Of a DNA stretch of 11,754 nt, positions 1 to 7,442 are shown piece after piece. The notes below the pieces were generated by a model. The model was given only the letters and a program-made list of their open reading frames with translations. It was not told where the DNA came from and searched no databases. The stretch is from Methanosphaera sp. SHI613 (lineage in GTDB: Archaea; Methanobacteriota; Methanobacteria; Methanobacteriales; Methanobacteriaceae), in NCBI GenBank assembly GCA_003266145.1, contig MVJJ01000062.1, positions 1 through 11,754 on the forward strand, in the 5' to 3' direction. The translations under genes and the position numbers were made by a program. Position 1 is the first letter of the stretch, and each line of letters starts with the position of its first letter.

Positions 1-2448
1 ACACCCGGCCAGATATCACAGACAATAATAGAAGAAAATGAACATGAAAAGATATTGGTACTGGCACCTGTAGTCAAGGACCGTAAGGGAATGCACCTGA
101 AGGTCTTTGAAAAGTTTAAGGAAAAGGGATTTGTAAGAGTAAGGGTAGATGGTGAAATCTTATCATTGGATGAGGAGATTAAACTCAACAAGAACAACAA
201 ACACACCATTGAAGTTGTAGTTGACAGACTTAAGGTAGCAAATAATGAAAACTTCAGAAAACGACTTGTAGAATCTGTTGAAACTGCACTTGAAATAGGT
301 GAAGGATTGGTTGCAATATCAACCAACAATCCGGATAAGCCTACCCAGATATATAGTGAAGCGTTGGCCTGTCCTGACTGTGGCATAAGCTTTACGGAAA
401 TCAGTCCACGAATGTTTTCATTCAATAATCCACAAGCTGCATGTCCATTATGTAACGGTATAGGAAGTACTATGGAGGCAGATCCAGACCTTGTGGTTCC
501 AGATAAAACATTAAGCATACATGAAGGTGCCATAAAGCCATGGAGCAATTCCCAAAGAACAGATTCATACTACAACAAATTACTTGCGGGAGTTGCAAAC
601 CATTATGGATTCAAACTTGACGTACCATATCATACATTATCACAGGAACATAAGGATGTGATACTTTATGGAAGCGGTGATGAAAACATCACATTTACCT
701 TTGAAAGGGCAGGTAAACTAAGAAACGTTACTAAACCATTCGAGGGCGTTATTCCATACATGAAACGGTTGTTTATTGAAACCAAGTCCAGATATAGAAG
801 AAAGGCTGCACGTACATACATGTCACTTAATGACTGTCCGATGTGTCATGGAGACAGGCTTAAACCGGAGATGCTTGCCGTTACCGTAGGAGATATCAAC
901 ATAGCAGATTTGACTAAGCTATCCTTAAGTGACTGTCAGGAATTCTTTGAAAACCTGGAGCTTACAAAAAGACAAGAGTTTATCGGTCATGAAATACTCA
1001 AGGAAATAAATGAACGATTATCCTTCCTGAATGATGTGGGACTTAACTATTTGACGCTTGCCCGTTCATCAGGTACTCTTTCAGGTGGTGAAGCACAGAG
1101 AATAAGACTTGCCACACAAATAGGTAGCAGATTGGTTGGAGTATTGTATGTCTTGGATGAACCATCAATCGGTCTTCATCAAAAGGATAATATGAGACTG
1201 ATTGAAACGCTAAAGCACCTGCGTGACATTGGAAATACATTAATTGTCGTGGAGCATGATGAGGAAACCATCCTGGAAGCAGATCACGTCATAGATATAG
1301 GTCCTGGAGCCGGTGAACATGGAGGACTGCTTACAGCACAGGGAACTCCTGAGGACATCATGAATAATGAAAATTCACTAACAGGACAGTATTTATCCGG
1401 TAAAAAAAGCATCAAAGTTCCTGAAAAAAGGCATAAGGGTAACGGTAAGAAGATTACTGTTATAGGTGCCAGTGAAAATAACCTTAAAAATATCAACGTC
1501 GACTTCCCTCTTGGTGAATTTATCTGCGTAACCGGTGTAAGCGGTAGCGGTAAAAGTACTCTTGTAAATGAAATACTCTATCATGGAATTGACGAGATTC
1601 TGACAAACAAGCATAAGCATAAGGTCGGAAAACATAAGAGCATCAAGGGTGTTGAAAATATCGATAAGATTATCGTCATAGACCAATCACCTATCGGACG
1701 TACCCCACGATCAAATCCTGCAACTTATATCGGACTTTTCACGTACATACGTGAATTATTTGCACAGACACCCGAGTCCAAACAGCGTGGATACAAACCC
1801 GGAAGATTTAGCTTTAACGTGAAGGGCGGACGTTGTGAGGCATGCAGCGGTGACGGTATTGTGCAAATCGAGATGCACTTCCTTGCGGATGTTTATGTGC
1901 CATGTGAAGTATGTGACGGTAAACGATACAACCAGGAAACCCTTGACGTCAGATATAAGGGTAAGAACATCAATGACGTACTGGAGATGACCTGTGATGA
2001 GGCACTGGAATTCTTTGAACACCTGCCTAAGATTAAGAGAAAACTTCAAACGCTTGTTGACGTAGGATTGGGTTATGTTAAACTGGGTCAGCCCGCTACG
2101 ACATTATCAGGTGGAGAGGCACAGCGTGTAAAATTAGCCAAGGAACTTAGTCGTCAGAACACCTCAAATACTTTATACATATTGGATGAACCTACAACGG
2201 GGCTTCACTTCGAGGATATCAATAAATTGCTGAAGGTATTGTGCAAATTAAGAAATCAGGGAAATACGTTGATAGTAATTGAACATAATCTTGACGTTAT
2301 AAAGACTGCTGATTATATCATCGACTTAGGACCCGATGGTGGTAAATATGGCGGTGAATTGATAGCCTGCGGTACGCCTGAAGAGATAATTAAGACGGAT
2401 ACATATACAGCCCAATATTTAAGAGGTATGCTTGAGAAAAGTGATTGA
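1..2448 (+). CDS. uvrA: UvrABC system protein A (excision nuclease damage-recognition ATPase), 5' end cut by window
   Basis: UvrA is the dimeric ABC-type ATPase that finds bulky DNA lesions and loads UvrB for nucleotide excision repair. The frame is open from base 1, so the gene begins before the window. 815 residues are visible against roughly 940 in the family, and the first Walker A lies in the missing N-terminus. Counting visible residues from base 1: a zinc module with C124/C127 and C148/C151, a further CPMC pair near base 835, ABC signature LSGGEAQR at about 360 with a VLDEPS Walker B, second Walker A GVSGSGKST at about 512, second zinc finger C612/C615/C635/C638, and second signature LSGGEAQR at about 702 with ILDEPTTGLH. 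All expected elements are intact. It ends with TGA at 2446-2448. UvrA in archaea is usually regarded as bacterial in origin; uvrB and uvrC would be expected nearby but are not in this window. Identification is secure. Confidence 0.97.
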   Translation, partial: TPGQISQTIIEENEHEKILVLAPVVKDRKGMHLKVFEKFKEKGFVRVRVDGEILSLDEEIKLNKNNKHTIEVVVDRLKVANNENFRKRLVESVETALEIGEGLVAISTNNPDKPTQIYSEALACPDCGISFTEISPRMFSFNNPQAACPLCNGIGSTMEADPDLVVPDKTLSIHEGAIKPWSNSQRTDSYYNKLLAGVANHYGFKLDVPYHTLSQEHKDVILYGSGDENITFTFERAGKLRNVTKPFEGVIPYMKRLFIETKSRYRRKAARTYMSLNDCPMCHGDRLKPEMLAVTVGDINIADLTKLSLSDCQEFFENLELTKRQEFIGHEILKEINERLSFLNDVGLNYLTLARSSGTLSGGEAQRIRLATQIGSRLVGVLYVLDEPSIGLHQKDNMRLIETLKHLRDIGNTLIVVEHDEETILEADHVIDIGPGAGEHGGLLTAQGTPEDIMNNENSLTGQYLSGKKSIKVPEKRHKGNGKKITVIGASENNLKNINVDFPLGEFICVTGVSGSGKSTLVNEILYHGIDEILTNKHKHKVGKHKSIKGVENIDKIIVIDQSPIGRTPRSNPATYIGLFTYIRELFAQTPESKQRGYKPGRFSFNVKGGRCEACSGDGIVQIEMHFLADVYVPCEVCDGKRYNQETLDVRYKGKNINDVLEMTCDEALEFFEHLPKIKRKLQTLVDVGLGYVKLGQPATTLSGGEAQRVKLAKELSRQNTSNTLYILDEPTTGLHFEDINKLLKVLCKLRNQGNTLIVIEHNLDVIKTADYIIDLGPDGGKYGGELIACGTPEEIIKTDTYTAQYLRGMLEKSD

Positions 2449-2457
2449 TGTTAATTT

Positions 2458-2515
2458 GTTAAAGAATTATCTTTAAATTCTTTAACGATATATCAACATG
2501 GATTCATATGTTGAT
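2458..2515 (+). terminator. tandem hairpins downstream of uvrA
   Basis: Two perfect inverted repeats follow the uvrA stop codon. The first has 11-base arms (GTTAAAGAATT at 2458-2468, AATTCTTTAAC at 2476-2486) with a 7-base loop. The second has 8-base arms (ATCAACAT at 2492-2499, ATGTTGAT at 2508-2515) with an 8-base loop. No long T-tract follows either one, so they may protect or define the uvrA mRNA 3' end rather than act as classic terminators. The pairing is seen directly; the role is inferred. Confidence 0.6.
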
Positions 2516-2532
2516 TTCCATATTATTAGAAA

Positions 2533-2542
2533 AGTATATATT
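2533..2542 (+). promoter_or_regulatory. possible TATA box for the MBL-fold hydrolase gene
   Basis: AGTATATATT, preceded by an A-run that could serve as a BRE, lies about 65 bases before the ATG at 2605. Archaeal spacing would put transcription start near 2564. A weak ribosome binding site (AAGGCGAT) sits just upstream of the ATG. In such AT-rich DNA this is a suggestion only. Confidence 0.4.
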
Positions 2543-2604
2543 AAGTTTTAACAAATATAATAAAATAAGTATCACTATACATACTATAACATAAAGGCGA
2601 TAAT

Positions 2605-3384
2605 ATGAAACTCCAATTCTTAGGAACTGGTGGAGGTAGATTTGCCACAATTAGCCAGAAGAGAATGACTGGTGGTTTCAGAATTGATGATATGGGAAAT
2701 ATGAATCTCCATGTTGACCCCGGACCTGGTGCACTGGTTCGTAGCCATCAATATGGATTAAATCCACGTAAAATCAATATGTTACTTGTAAGTCATTGTC
2801 ATACGGACCATTATAATGACGCTGAAGTACTGATAGAAGCTATGACACAGGGAATGACAAAAAGAACAGGACATGTGATTGCAAGTGAAAGTGTTTTAAA
2901 TGGATATGAAGATATAGGACCTGGAATATCGAAGTATCATCAGACTAAACCAACCGTTTCGACAATTCATCCTGGTGATGAAATAAAAAATGGTCCGATA
3001 ACAGTAAAAGGTACTGCGACCAATCATGGAGATCCTACTTGCACCGGATTCAATATAAACTACAATGGGTTCTCAATTAGTTATACAGCAGATACCGAAT
3101 ACTTCCCTGAATTACATGTTGATCATGAAGGTGCGGATGTATTAATTGGATGTGTAATTAAAGAAGGAGAACGTAAGATTAAAGGCCACTTAAGAACTAT
3201 TGACTTTCAGAAGTTGATAGAGGAAGTGCAGCCTAAACTAGCAATAATGACACACCTGGGTGTTAATCTCATAATGAATAACCCATTCCAGAATACGAGA
3301 ATAATAACACAAAATACTGGTGTCAGAACTATTGCTGCAACTGATGGACTGTCTATTAATTTAGACCAATATTTAGAAGATTGA
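2605..3384 (+). CDS. metallo-beta-lactamase-fold metallo-hydrolase
   Basis: A 259-residue cytosolic protein of the MBL superfamily, in the broad group that includes RNase Z-like and PhnP-like hydrolases (COG1235 type). It starts with the typical LQFLGTGGG strand and loop. The metal site is complete: HCHTDH at residues 64-69 (H64, H66, D68, H69), H141 in TNHGD, bridging D163 in TADTE, and H217 in MTHLG. H195 in GHL is a further conserved-looking histidine. Two metal ions, usually zinc, and hydrolytic activity are expected. The substrate cannot be read from sequence; a phosphodiester or nucleic-acid-related ester is plausible. No signal peptide or membrane segment is visible. The gene stands alone between uvrA and tRNA-Thr with its own possible promoter, and stops 36 bases before the tRNA, so co-transcription with the tRNA is possible. 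Fold assignment is firm and specific function is open. Confidence 0.9.
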   Translation: MKLQFLGTGGGRFATISQKRMTGGFRIDDMGNMNLHVDPGPGALVRSHQYGLNPRKINMLLVSHCHTDHYNDAEVLIEAMTQGMTKRTGHVIASESVLNGYEDIGPGISKYHQTKPTVSTIHPGDEIKNGPITVKGTATNHGDPTCTGFNINYNGFSISYTADTEYFPELHVDHEGADVLIGCVIKEGERKIKGHLRTIDFQKLIEEVQPKLAIMTHLGVNLIMNNPFQNTRIITQNTGVRTIAATDGLSINLDQYLED

Positions 3385-3408
3385 AAAAGTTGACCTTCTA
3401 AGTAAATA

Positions 3409-3416
3409 TTTTTTTT
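3409..3416 (+). terminator. T-tract between MBL gene and tRNA-Thr
   Basis: A run of eight T follows the MBL stop codon and ends four bases before the tRNA. Oligo-T tracts alone can terminate archaeal transcription. The adjoining TAAATATT may instead be part of a promoter for the tRNA, so the role is uncertain. Confidence 0.4.
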
Positions 3417-3420
3417 ATAT

Positions 3421-3494
3421 GCCATGGTAGCTCAGCCCGGCACAGCACTTGATTCGTAATCAAGGGATCGAGGGTTCAAATCCCTCTCATGGCT
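3421..3494 (+). tRNA. tRNA-Thr (anticodon CGU)
   Basis: A complete cloverleaf of 74 bases. The acceptor stem GCCATGG (3421-3427) pairs with TCATGGC (3487-3493), with one G-U. The D-stem begins GCTC. The anticodon stem CTTGA/TCAAG (3448-3452/3460-3464) encloses loop TTCGTAA with anticodon CGT at 3455-3457, which reads ACG codons. The T-arm is GAGGG-TTCAAAT-CCCTC. Discriminator T (3494) matches archaeal tRNA-Thr identity. CCA is not encoded and there is no intron. Confidence 0.97.
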
Positions 3495-3865
3495 TATTTT
3501 AACTATTTAGTGATTAGATAAATCAATCTTTTCACATAGAATATTCTTATTTTAAACATTACTTATTATCATAAAGATTTGACAATTAAATAAACCATAC
3601 TATATCCTAAATGGAATACTTAACTTTTTTTAAGTGGATTAAACAGGACTCATACATTCTCAACGATACTTTTCCAAAATAAAATTTATATTGTAGCTTA
3701 ATTTAAAACATGTAATCTAAGAGATTGAATTATAGATTATAATGTAGTACTCATATTATATGATTTTAAAGCCCTACTGAGAATATATCTAGAGTGAAGC
3801 CGAAGAAGTAAAAAGTAATGAGAAATACAAAAAAAGGTAATGGGGATTAATGGATAAATGATGTA
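3495..3865. other. non-coding gap between tRNA-Thr and aroC 3' end
   Basis: About 370 AT-rich bases with no credible reading frame. Visible items are a 6-base-arm palindrome, ACTTAA (3618-3623) with TTAAGT (3630-3635), around a T-rich loop. TAATCT at 3713-3718 could also pair with either AGATT (3722-3726) or AGATTA (3734-3739). A TATA-like stretch (AAATTTATATT) lies near 3682. No known RNA family was recognised. Confidence 0.6.
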
Positions 3866-3874
3866 TTATTTATC
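3829..3874 (-). terminator. possible terminator of the aro cluster
   Basis: On the minus strand an inverted repeat with 7-base arms, GATAAAT (3874-3868) and ATTTATC (3859-3853), overlaps the aroC stop codon. A run of seven T follows about 17 bases downstream (3835-3829). The stem is A/T-rich and weak, so the T-tract may be the main signal. Confidence 0.4.
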
Positions 3875-4966
3875 GATGTTATCCGGATGTATGAATCCTG
3901 CCCGTATCATGTAATCTACTATGACCATGTTACATGCATTTTCAGCAACAGTGGTCACTCTTGGACATATGCATGGGTCATGACGCCCTGTTATTTCAAT
4001 GGAGTCATTTGAGTAAGTTTCAAGGTTTACAGTATCCTGGATTCCGCTTATTGATGGAGTTGGCTTTACGGCTATTCTGAGTACCAGATTCATTCCATTT
4101 GTCATGCCCCCCAGGACTCCTCCTGCATTATTTGTCTTGGCACATATCCTGTCTTCTTTGATACAGAATTCATCATTCATCTGACTGCCCTTTAGTGTTG
4201 CACTTTCAAATCCGAGTCCTATTTCAACACCTTTTACAGCGCCAATATTCATCATTGCCTTTGCCAACTCTCCATCAATCTTATCGAATACAGGTTCTCC
4301 GAGACCTATCGGCAGGTTTTCTATGATAACCTCAACTATTCCTCCCAGAGAGTCACCATCTTCTTTGGCCTTCAGTATGGCTTCTTCCATTTTAGGTGCC
4401 ACATCCAAATCGGCGCATCGGACATTGTTTTTTGTAATGTTTTCTTTTATTTGGTCTAAGGAGTAGTTTTTATCTGTTTTTATATTATGGATTTGCGTAA
4501 CGTGGGCCGTTGTGGTGATGGAATATTTTTCAAGTAGTTTTTTTGCTACCGCTCCTGCTATTACATGTCCTATGGTTACTCTTCCGCTGCCACGGCCTCC
4601 TCCCCTATAGTCGTAGTTTATGTATTTTTCATACCAGCATAAATCTCCATGACCCGGTCTTGGCTTGTTTATCAGGTTGTCATAGCTTTTGCTTCTTTGA
4701 TCCTTATTTCGGACTATAGCTGCTATCGGTGTTCCATCGGTTTTACCGTTGAATATTCCAGAGAGTATTTCAACCTTATCTTTTTCATCACGTGCCGTTG
4801 TTATTTTGCTTGTACCAGGACGTCTTTTATCAAGCTCATTTTGTATGTCTTCAGTCGTTAATTCAAGTCCTGCCGGACAGCCATCTATTACTGCCCCTAA
4901 TGCTACTCCATGACTTGATCCGAATGTTGTTACTTTAAATATTTTTCCTGTTGAATTTGATGACAA
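3866..4966 (-). CDS. aroC: chorismate synthase
   Basis: Chorismate synthase makes chorismate from 5-enolpyruvylshikimate-3-phosphate using reduced FMN, the last step of the shikimate pathway to aromatic amino acids. The 366-residue length is normal. Family motifs are present in order: GSSHG at 16-20 with the catalytic-type H19, RPGHGDL at 103-109 with H106, the glycine- and arginine-rich DYRGGGRGSGRVT at 119-131 that contacts FMN and phosphate, and GRHDPCICPR at 327-336. The start codon is TTG (4966-4964). It is supported by GGGTG at 4977-4973 on the minus strand, six bases upstream, and by the product beginning with the usual short lead-in to the FGxSHG strand. It is the last gene of the minus-strand aroD-unknown-aroC group, 88 bases behind its neighbour. 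That gap contains a TATA-like sequence, so aroC may also have its own promoter. Confidence 0.98.
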   Translation of the reverse strand: MSSNSTGKIFKVTTFGSSHGVALGAVIDGCPAGLELTTEDIQNELDKRRPGTSKITTARDEKDKVEILSGIFNGKTDGTPIAAIVRNKDQRSKSYDNLINKPRPGHGDLCWYEKYINYDYRGGGRGSGRVTIGHVIAGAVAKKLLEKYSITTTAHVTQIHNIKTDKNYSLDQIKENITKNNVRCADLDVAPKMEEAILKAKEDGDSLGGIVEVIIENLPIGLGEPVFDKIDGELAKAMMNIGAVKGVEIGLGFESATLKGSQMNDEFCIKEDRICAKTNNAGGVLGGMTNGMNLVLRIAVKPTPSISGIQDTVNLETYSNDSIEITGRHDPCICPRVTTVAENACNMVIVDYMIRAGFIHPDNIDK

Positions 4967-5016
4967 TTTTTACACCCGTCTTATTTTTTGTGATTGATTA
5001 TATTTTTCATGATTAT

Positions 5017-5024
5017 TTTTTATA
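5017..5024 (-). promoter_or_regulatory. possible internal TATA box for aroC
   Basis: TATAAAAA reads on the minus strand from 5024 to 5017, inside the 88-base gap before aroC. Start of transcription near 4995 would give a leader of about 30 bases containing the GGGTG ribosome binding site. Low information content in AT-rich DNA keeps confidence modest. Confidence 0.35.
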
Positions 5025-5054
5025 TCATTTAATTTTTAAATCAGATATCTTTTT

Positions 5055-5711
5055 CTATTCTTCAACTTTATCCAGGTAATTTACTGATTGAATTAATGAT
5101 TCACAGACGTTGGGTATCTTCGTATCCAAGAAGTCAATTATTTCATTTTCAATACTTTTTTTATTCTCATATTTTTTTGTATCGAGCGTGGTTGTTTCTA
5201 TCCAATCATTTATCCAAACATCATCTACGTGAAGAAGTGGATAGATAACATCTTCTTTAAAGTCGTTTGTTATCTTGTTTGAGTTTATCATAAGATTTAT
5301 GTAGTCGTGAGCAAAGTCGTTCATGCATTTCGTGCTAGCCGTCTTATCTGCCTCGTCAACGTTTTTTGTCAGGGTTATTCCATATTTTCTCCTATATGGT
5401 TCCAAGACAATATTTAAAAGATGGCTTCTGTTTGTATCATCTTCTTTTATATATATGATATCTCTTGGTTTTATCTGATTCTTTATGGTCCTTGAGACTT
5501 TTATACATATCTTCTGGAATAACTTCGATCGTATTACCTTTATATCGGGATAAGTCTGGTGAAAGTCTTCCTCTTTTTTTCTTGAAAACCTTGAAAACTT
5601 GAGGTTGTTTACGTATATCACGTTTTCGTATAGACTTATGAATCTGGTGTCTACACCGATTTTATTCAATGTCTTTATCAGTTTACGTTCTTTATCATCC
5701 ATATTAATCAT
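5055..5711 (-). CDS. unrecognised protein between aroD and aroC
   Basis: I do not recognise this 218-residue protein. It is charged, lysine-rich and soluble-looking, with no signal peptide, membrane segment or cysteine-pair metal site; its only cysteines are isolated (about 69, 129 and 203). The first half has a basic patch (residues 38-80, with FSRFSRKK and several K/R), then a strand-rich part (DIIYIKEDDTNRSHLLN, about 84-100). The C-terminal half looks helical and more acidic, ending NYLDKVEE. No P-loop or SGGxDS-type ATP site is present. Its start ATG (5711-5709) overlaps the end of aroD by 8 bases in ATGATTAA, which indicates translational coupling; a second ATG in frame at 5702 just after the aroD stop is an alternative start. 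The tight link to aroD, with aroC following, makes it a genuine gene and suggests, without proving, a role near aromatic biosynthesis. Confidence 0.85.
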   Translation of the reverse strand: MINMDDKERKLIKTLNKIGVDTRFISLYENVIYVNNLKFSRFSRKKEEDFHQTYPDIKVIRSKLFQKICIKVSRTIKNQIKPRDIIYIKEDDTNRSHLLNIVLEPYRRKYGITLTKNVDEADKTASTKCMNDFAHDYINLMINSNKITNDFKEDVIYPLLHVDDVWINDWIETTTLDTKKYENKKSIENEIIDFLDTKIPNVCESLIQSVNYLDKVEE

Positions 5712-6426
5712 GCTTTAATTTTTTGATTATTTCTATTGTAGTGTTGATATCCAATTGTCCGGGTGCCGATGAGGTTCCCACTGATGCATATGTTATTGGA
5801 GATGACAGGATAGGTGCCATTATTCTTGTATATGTTCCTATTTTATCCATACTTATGGCTACAAGTCCTCTGTTTTCCATAAGCAATTTCAATATTATGT
5901 AGGTATCCTCGATGGAATTGGGTTTGACCGCCACTTTAGCTATATCCCCTAACTTAAATTCCTCATCAACTATCTTCTGAAGACGGTCAAAGTCGAAGGT
6001 TTCCGAAAAATTGTGATATGATATGATGGTTTTATTTGCAGCGTCAATCACCTGCTGTCGTAAATTTTTATCGGTAAACAGTTCCACGTCAACAATATCC
6101 ACCAGTGATGCATTATCAACCAGTATTGCTATACGTTCCTCTTCGGATTTGGGATAAAATCCACCCTCAAGTTTGGATCTGTTTGTGAGTATGATCTTTT
6201 TATCGGTCAAATGTCTTACTCTGCCGATTAATTCCTTTGCAGATTGAGAATCAATATCCTTTATCAAATCCAATCTCAGCTCGATATAATTGATATCCTC
6301 ATCCTTTATATTATCGATTGTCTTAAGAATATCATCGATATTATCATCGGTTATTGAAGCACATATGTTAGTGTTTATTTCAATCACTCCCCCATTGAAT
6401 CGTTGATTATTATAATAATTTTTCAT
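5704..6426 (-). CDS. aroD: 3-dehydroquinate dehydratase, type I
   Basis: Type I dehydroquinase forms a Schiff base with 3-dehydroquinate and removes water to give 3-dehydroshikimate, the third step of the shikimate pathway. Family residues are present: the NICASI first strand (20-25), ELRLD (49-53) with substrate-binding E49 and R51, R83 and EGG in the NRSKLEGG loop, catalytic H138 in SYHNF, Schiff-base K164 in DIAKVAVK, R201 in the TRIMAP segment, and SAPGQL near 220-225. The 240 residues include about 18 extra before the first strand. The start at 6426 has no ribosome binding site. A GTG at residue 14 (6387) directly abuts a GGGGGA run, so the true start may be internal. It leads the minus-strand group and overlaps the next gene by 8 bases. 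The enzyme assignment is firm and the N-terminus is not. Confidence 0.95.
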   Translation of the reverse strand: MKNYYNNQRFNGGVIEINTNICASITDDNIDDILKTIDNIKDEDINYIELRLDLIKDIDSQSAKELIGRVRHLTDKKIILTNRSKLEGGFYPKSEEERIAILVDNASLVDIVDVELFTDKNLRQQVIDAANKTIISYHNFSETFDFDRLQKIVDEEFKLGDIAKVAVKPNSIEDTYIILKLLMENRGLVAISMDKIGTYTRIMAPILSSPITYASVGTSSAPGQLDINTTIEIIKKLKHD

Positions 6427-6494
6427 TCAATTAATTAATATATATTTTTAATGATAGAAATATAAATATAATTAAAATTTAGGGCTATGATTAT
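6427..6494. promoter_or_regulatory. divergent promoter region, aroD / unknown gene
   Basis: This 68-base, almost pure A/T spacer separates two divergent genes. On the plus strand TATAAATA (6461-6468) predicts a transcript start near 6490, leaving almost no leader before the ATG at 6495. On the minus strand the TATATATT region (about 6446-6439) predicts a start near 6416, which is inside the annotated aroD start. Box positions are read from sequence; start sites are inferred from usual archaeal TATA spacing. Confidence 0.5.
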
Positions 6495-7226
6495 ATGAAA
6501 ATGATTTGTATGGGAATTGACATATCGGATAATGACATTTCTTGTAGCGAAGAGATTGTAGATAATGTGGATAACGCACTTGCAAAACTGGTTGATGAGA
6601 ACATCATCTTTTCAAAAGTTAGCAACGTTACGGGAGACGACATTGCCGTTACGACTATAATAAATGATGATTCAACACTTGAAGACTGCAATAAAATGAT
6701 TTATGACATATTATATGATAATGCATTGGGCTTTGATGATTTGAATGGAGTGTCAAAGGATAAAAAGGATGCCGGTGAAGGTATAAGCTATGCGGAAATT
6801 GATTTGAATCCTGATTTTTATCCTGATGGAATTGTAGTGGCATTTGATACATACTGTGGAGAATCGTTCGTATCTGATGTTGCGAAAAAGGCTACAAAGG
6901 CTGCTTTAGGCATGGATAATGTAGGAGATATATCATGTAGTGTCGTGGATGAGGTTAAGGAAATTCCGGGAGTAGGATTCGTATCATCAAGTACCGATGA
7001 TCCGGTCATTATAGCAAGCATCGAGAATACAAGTGACGTGGGAGTTGTGGCAGGAAGCATTATAGGTGCCGTTTTAGGTTATCAGAACACTTATCTTGTC
7101 AGCAGGAATACTCCATGCAATGTTATTCCGGGCAGCGTTATTTTCAGTGTCAGTGCCATCATGAACTGCAATATTATAGACTTATCCCACTCATTTGTCC
7201 ATAGGTGCAGATTACTTGAAAAATGA
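6495..7226 (+). CDS. protein of unknown function, acidic, 243 residues
   Basis: I do not recognise the family. The protein is acidic, with many D/E in the first half, and has eight spread cysteines (C5, C17, C65, C121, C148, C208, C225, C238) but no CxxC pair. The middle part (about 98-120) reads like alternating strands, DLNPDFYPDGIVVAFDTYCGES. Residues 182-198 form a glycine-rich hydrophobic stretch (VGVVAGSIIGAVLGY), and 209-230 is again hydrophobic, ending in a His/Arg/Cys-containing tail (HSFVHRCR). The stretches are short for membrane spans and look more like the buried core of an alpha/beta protein. The start ATG at 6495 has only a weak upstream match (GGGCTATGAT), and a TATA box 30 bases away suggests a nearly leaderless transcript. 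It is divergent from aroD and ahead of sucD, from which 216 bases separate it. Length, codon use and a clean frame support a real gene. Confidence 0.85.
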   Translation: MKMICMGIDISDNDISCSEEIVDNVDNALAKLVDENIIFSKVSNVTGDDIAVTTIINDDSTLEDCNKMIYDILYDNALGFDDLNGVSKDKKDAGEGISYAEIDLNPDFYPDGIVVAFDTYCGESFVSDVAKKATKAALGMDNVGDISCSVVDEVKEIPGVGFVSSSTDDPVIIASIENTSDVGVVAGSIIGAVLGYQNTYLVSRNTPCNVIPGSVIFSVSAIMNCNIIDLSHSFVHRCRLLEK

Positions 7227-7233
7227 GCATGAA

Positions 7234-7290
7234 ACCATGTCCATTTATTAATTATATTATGATAATTATTAAATAATACATATTCATGGT
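7234..7290 (+). terminator. compound inverted repeat after the unknown gene
   Basis: ACCATG (7234-7239) can pair with CATGGT (7285-7290), enclosing an inner hairpin with TAATTAT (7249-7255) and ATAATTA (7262-7268). It begins 8 bases after the TGA of the upstream gene. A role in forming the 3' end is inferred; no long T-tract follows. Confidence 0.35.
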
Positions 7291-7357
7291 ATATATTAAA
7301 GGTTTACGGCCATAATATTCCAATAAAATAAACTTTTTATATAATTAATCACAAAAA

Positions 7358-7365
7358 TATATAAT
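7358..7365 (+). promoter_or_regulatory. possible TATA box for sucD
   Basis: TATATAAT at 7358-7365 predicts transcription start near 7387. An alternative box, TTTATATAA at 7336-7344, would place it near 7367. Either gives a leader of about 55-75 bases carrying the GGAGAG ribosome binding site. Confidence 0.4.
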
Positions 7366-7385
7366 GAATATAACATAGCAAAAAA

Positions 7386-7405
7386 TAAGTTTAGGATTAA
7401 ACTTA
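7386..7405 (+). repeat. palindrome in the sucD promoter/leader, operator candidate
   Basis: A perfect 8-base inverted repeat, TAAGTTTA (7386-7393) and TAAACTTA (7398-7405), around GGAT. It falls at or just after the predicted transcript start of sucD and 26 bases before the ribosome binding site. This placement suits a repressor site; it could also be an mRNA hairpin. Confidence 0.45.
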
Positions 7406-7430
7406 CTCATGTTAAATAGTTTAAAAAAAA

Positions 7431-7436
7431 GGAGAG
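7431..7436 (+). promoter_or_regulatory. ribosome binding site fixing the sucD TTG start
   Basis: GGAGAG lies six bases before the TTG at 7443 and decides this start. No ATG in frame sits at a suitable distance, and the product begins exactly where SucD proteins usually do (LLDENT then the CoA-binding loop). Confidence 0.75.
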
Positions 7437-7442
7437 ATTTAA

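Noticed and set aside
3760..3870. Possible C/D box guide RNA (CTGA and TGATG-like elements)
   Set aside because: The boxes are in the wrong order and spacing, and no terminal stem encloses them.
5055..5711. The unknown gene as a PP-loop ATPase or chorismate mutase
   Set aside because: No SGGxDS-type loop is present, and length and residues do not fit the short helical chorismate mutase fold.
6818..7060. Antisense frame within the unknown gene, and similar antisense frames in uvrA, aroC, sucD and hmgA
   Set aside because: They lie opposite well-supported coding sequence, have no ribosome binding sites, and show no recognisable domains.
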